This document shows positions 62,046-64,000 of a DNA stretch of 64,000 nt, one piece after another (the first letter of the stretch is position 1; each line of letters starts with the position of its first letter). The DNA is taken from the NCBI GenBank assembly GCA_964446385.1, contig CAYUOH010000004.1, positions 1 to 64,000 on the forward strand. The letters are read 5' to 3'. Both the position numbers and the translations under genes were made by a program. Under the pieces are notes generated by a model that saw only the letters and a program-made list of their open reading frames with translations, did no database searches and had not been told where the DNA came from. Source of the DNA: CAYSRC01 sp964446385 (GTDB lineage Bacteria; Bacillota; Clostridia; Oscillospirales; Ruminococcaceae).

Positions 62046-62936
62046 TTATACCGAGAATTTCTTAACGTAATAATCCTTGTTCTGCCAATCCGGACAGACT
62101 TTAACCCATAACTTGAGATTGACCGGCATTTCAATCAATTTTTCTATCTCAATGCGCGAAGAGATACCGATGCTTTTCAGCATGGAACCCTTATTGCCGA
62201 TTATAATACCTTTGTGGGATTCTCTTGTGCAGTATATTTCTGCATCTATATCCACTACGCCGTCGGGACGTTCAGTCCAGTTTTCAATGGAAACGGCGCA
62301 TCCGTGAGGTACCTCGTCTCTCAGCTTATACAGAAGTTGTTCCCGGATCAGATCAGTTGCTATTTCGCGTTCTGTTGCATCTGTAAGAGTATCCTCATCA
62401 TAAAAATACCCCTTGTGACAGTATCCGGATATAATCTTTAGAAGATCGTCACAGCCTTTGCCGTTCTGGGCGCTTGTTTTAACACAAGATTCAAAAAGGC
62501 TTCTGTCAAAAAGAGATTTTTCAATTTCAGAAGACTCTTCAGCAGTCACTGTGTCGATTTTGTTGATAACAAGTACTATCGGTTTTCCGGATTCTATTAC
62601 AGCATCCAGAAGATCTCTTTCAACGTCGGTGAATTGCGTTTCCGGAACTGTAATAAACAGAATACAGTCGGTCTCGGCAAAAGTATCCCTGACGGTATTG
62701 GAAAGCTTCTGTGCGAGAAGATTACCGTTAACCAGAAAACCGGGCGTATCGTAAAAAATGTATTGGGTATTTTCAAATGTGATAACACCCATCATTCTTT
62801 TGCGAGTAGTCTGGGGTCTGGGAGAGGAAATGGATATTTTCGCACCGACAAGCTTGTTCATCAAAGAAGACTTTCCGACGTTCGGTACACCAACCACCGC
62901 AACGAATACCGACGACTCATTTTTCGTCGATGACAT
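62046..62936 (-). CDS. era: GTPase Era
   Basis: A 296-residue Era. G1 GVPNVGKSS (about 15-23), G3 DTPGF and G4 NKID form the GTPase. The C-terminal KH domain has GIIIGNKGSMLKSIG. Era binds 16S rRNA and helps 30S assembly. It overlaps ybeY by 20 bases. Confidence 0.97.
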   Translation of the reverse strand: MSSTKNESSVFVAVVGVPNVGKSSLMNKLVGAKISISSPRPQTTRKRMMGVITFENTQYIFYDTPGFLVNGNLLAQKLSNTVRDTFAETDCILFITVPETQFTDVERDLLDAVIESGKPIVLVINKIDTVTAEESSEIEKSLFDRSLFESCVKTSAQNGKGCDDLLKIISGYCHKGYFYDEDTLTDATEREIATDLIREQLLYKLRDEVPHGCAVSIENWTERPDGVVDIDAEIYCTRESHKGIIIGNKGSMLKSIGISSRIEIEKLIEMPVNLKLWVKVCPDWQNKDYYVKKFSV

Positions 62937-63426
62937 AGCTCATACCTTTGGGAAGTCCCAGTTGTTTCATAATTCTTTCTTCATGCTCACGCATATGTAC
63001 CTGCTCGATTCCGCCGTCGATATGATCGTATCCTAGGAGGTGAAGCATGGAATGTACCGTAAGATAGGCAATCTCGCGGCGGAATGAATGACCATAGGCT
63101 TCGGACTGTTCCACAGCTTTTTCAGCTGAAAGAACGATATCCCCGAGCGGGCAAAGACCGTTTTCGGGGTTTACTTCGGGTTCCTCGCCTCCGGTTATAT
63201 CATATTGTGGAAAAGAAAGAACATCGGTAGGAGAATCCACACCGCGCTGCTCAAGATTAATCTCATGAATTTTTTTGTTGTCGACTATTATAACGCTTAT
63301 TTCGCACGGCAGAGGGAAATCCTCGTGCTTAAGAGCAGCGGTGCAGGCGCGCCGGATAAGCAGATTTGTGCCTGCGGGAATTTTCGCGGCTTTCTGTTCA
63401 TTGGTAATGTAAATTTTATTTGTCAT
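62917..63426 (-). CDS. ybeY: endoribonuclease YbeY (rRNA maturation factor)
   Basis: A 169-residue YbeY. The zinc motif HSMLHLLGYDH is near residues 124-134, and PTDVLSFPQ is the other hallmark. It takes part in 16S rRNA 3' processing and ribosome quality control. ATG 63426 is chosen because upstream in-frame codons have no ribosome site and no family similarity. The start overlaps phoH by 11 bases and the 3' end overlaps era by 20. Confidence 0.95.
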   Translation of the reverse strand: MTNKIYITNEQKAAKIPAGTNLLIRRACTAALKHEDFPLPCEISVIIVDNKKIHEINLEQRGVDSPTDVLSFPQYDITGGEEPEVNPENGLCPLGDIVLSAEKAVEQSEAYGHSFRREIAYLTVHSMLHLLGYDHIDGGIEQVHMREHEERIMKQLGLPKGMSYVIDEK

Positions 63427-64000
63427 GTTTACCCTGTTTTCCTTTGTGATTGTTTTCGTATGCATTCACTATGTCTATCACTATTTTTGCCCGGACTACG
63501 TCCTGATTGCCGAGATGGATAGTTGCTATAGAATCTATATTTCTGAGAATTATGGTCGCGTCCTGTAACCCGGATATTTTACCGTCGGGCAGATCCATCT
63601 GTGTGATATCACCATTGACAACCATTTTTGACCCGAAACCGAAACGGGTAAGGAACATCTTCATCTGTTCGGCGGTTGTATTCTGAGCCTCATCAAGAAT
63701 AATAAAGGATGAATCGAGAGTTCTTCCGCGCATATACGCGAGAGGTGCTACTTCGATAATACCCTTTTCCTGATTTTTCTGGAATGTTTCGGGGCCCATT
63801 ATATCAAAAAGAGCGTCGTAAAGCGGCCTCAGATATGGATCAACTTTGTTCTGAAGATCACCGGGCAGAAATCCAAGTTTCTCCCCCGCTTCCACGGCGG
63901 GACGGGTCAGTATTATTCTGGAGACGTCATGATTTTTAAGAGCCTTTACAGCCATGGCAACCGCGAGATATGTTTTTCCGGTGCCTGCGGGGCCGATGCA
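63416..64000 (-). CDS. phoH: PhoH-family ATPase, partial at window edge
   Basis: The last 195 codons of a PhoH-like protein. The first residues visible at the edge form the Walker A motif GPAGTGKT, and ILDEAQNTTAEQMKMFLTRFGFGSKMVVNGD gives Walker B and following motifs. The N-terminal part lies outside the window; an internal ATG at 63955 is not the real start. PhoH is an RNA-binding ATPase often encoded beside ybeY, as here. It overlaps ybeY by 11 bases. Confidence 0.95.
   Translation of the reverse strand, partial: CIGPAGTGKTYLAVAMAVKALKNHDVSRIILTRPAVEAGEKLGFLPGDLQNKVDPYLRPLYDALFDIMGPETFQKNQEKGIIEVAPLAYMRGRTLDSSFIILDEAQNTTAEQMKMFLTRFGFGSKMVVNGDITQMDLPDGKISGLQDATIILRNIDSIATIHLGNQDVVRAKIVIDIVNAYENNHKGKQGKHDK

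Overview
The window is 64 kb of a low-to-mid GC Firmicutes chromosome, most likely class Clostridia (Oscillospirales/Ruminococcaceae-like). The reasons are the tig-clpP-clpX-lon-ysxC order, the paired TIGR03960/TIGR03936 radical-SAM genes beside rplS, RNase J, a GdpP-type phosphodiesterase, YerC, strong Shine-Dalgarno sites and sigma-A-like promoters. The genus cannot be fixed from sequence alone. A 10-N run inside rnjA shows that this is a draft assembly.

Region 1 (1-23934) is almost entirely minus strand and is core housekeeping. Read in the direction of transcription it contains: rnjA and gdpP; rplI-dnaB-tilS-hpt-ftsH, ending in a strong hairpin; the radical-SAM pair; rplS with its own promoter and terminator; lepB-rbgA-rnhB-yraN-metallophosphoesterase; tig-clpP-clpX-lon-ysxC; yerC-methyltransferase-hslO; and a partial tRNA-Gly(GCC) at the edge. 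Protein quality control (Tig, ClpXP, Lon, FtsH, Hsp33), ribosome assembly (YsxC, RbgA, L9, L19) and RNA processing dominate.

Region 2 (24191-31176, plus) is an informational operon: rnhA, mnmA, glnS, metG, a TatD nuclease and an AlaX-type editing protein. These genes overlap or nearly abut. The operon ends in a hairpin that sits inside the 3' end of the convergent trmB. A Zn-motif membrane protein is coupled to trmB, and rlmD is divergent from both.

Region 3 (about 34233-43617) is an accessory island, more AT-rich in its centre. It holds a cluster of small DUF genes (DUF5655, DUF1905, a membrane protein, DUF1801, DUF2200), a decayed C-terminal serine recombinase, GNAT genes, and a remnant of a type I restriction locus. 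In that remnant an unfamiliar 640-residue protein ending in an R-N-x3-H (HEPN/DUF4209-like) motif is translationally coupled to the first 46 codons of hsdR. A methyltransferase gene follows directly, then a DUF4153 membrane protein and a LysE exporter.

Region 4 (43912-57212, mostly plus) is a run of small metabolic, detoxification and transport genes: VOC, GNATs, a nitroreductase, PAP2, a Cys-rich small protein, a deoxyinosine glycosylase, a tautomerase, a tandem esterase pair whose first copy lacks its catalytic His, a DUF2974 lipase-like protein, galM, two cation-diffusion facilitators flanking an LD-carboxypeptidase, and a NUDIX hydrolase.

Region 5 (57209-64000) returns to core genes: radC, an RluA-type synthase, mutS2, recO, era, ybeY and a truncated phoH.

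The best candidates for something undescribed are the HEPN-like protein coupled to HsdR and, second, the active/inactive esterase pair.
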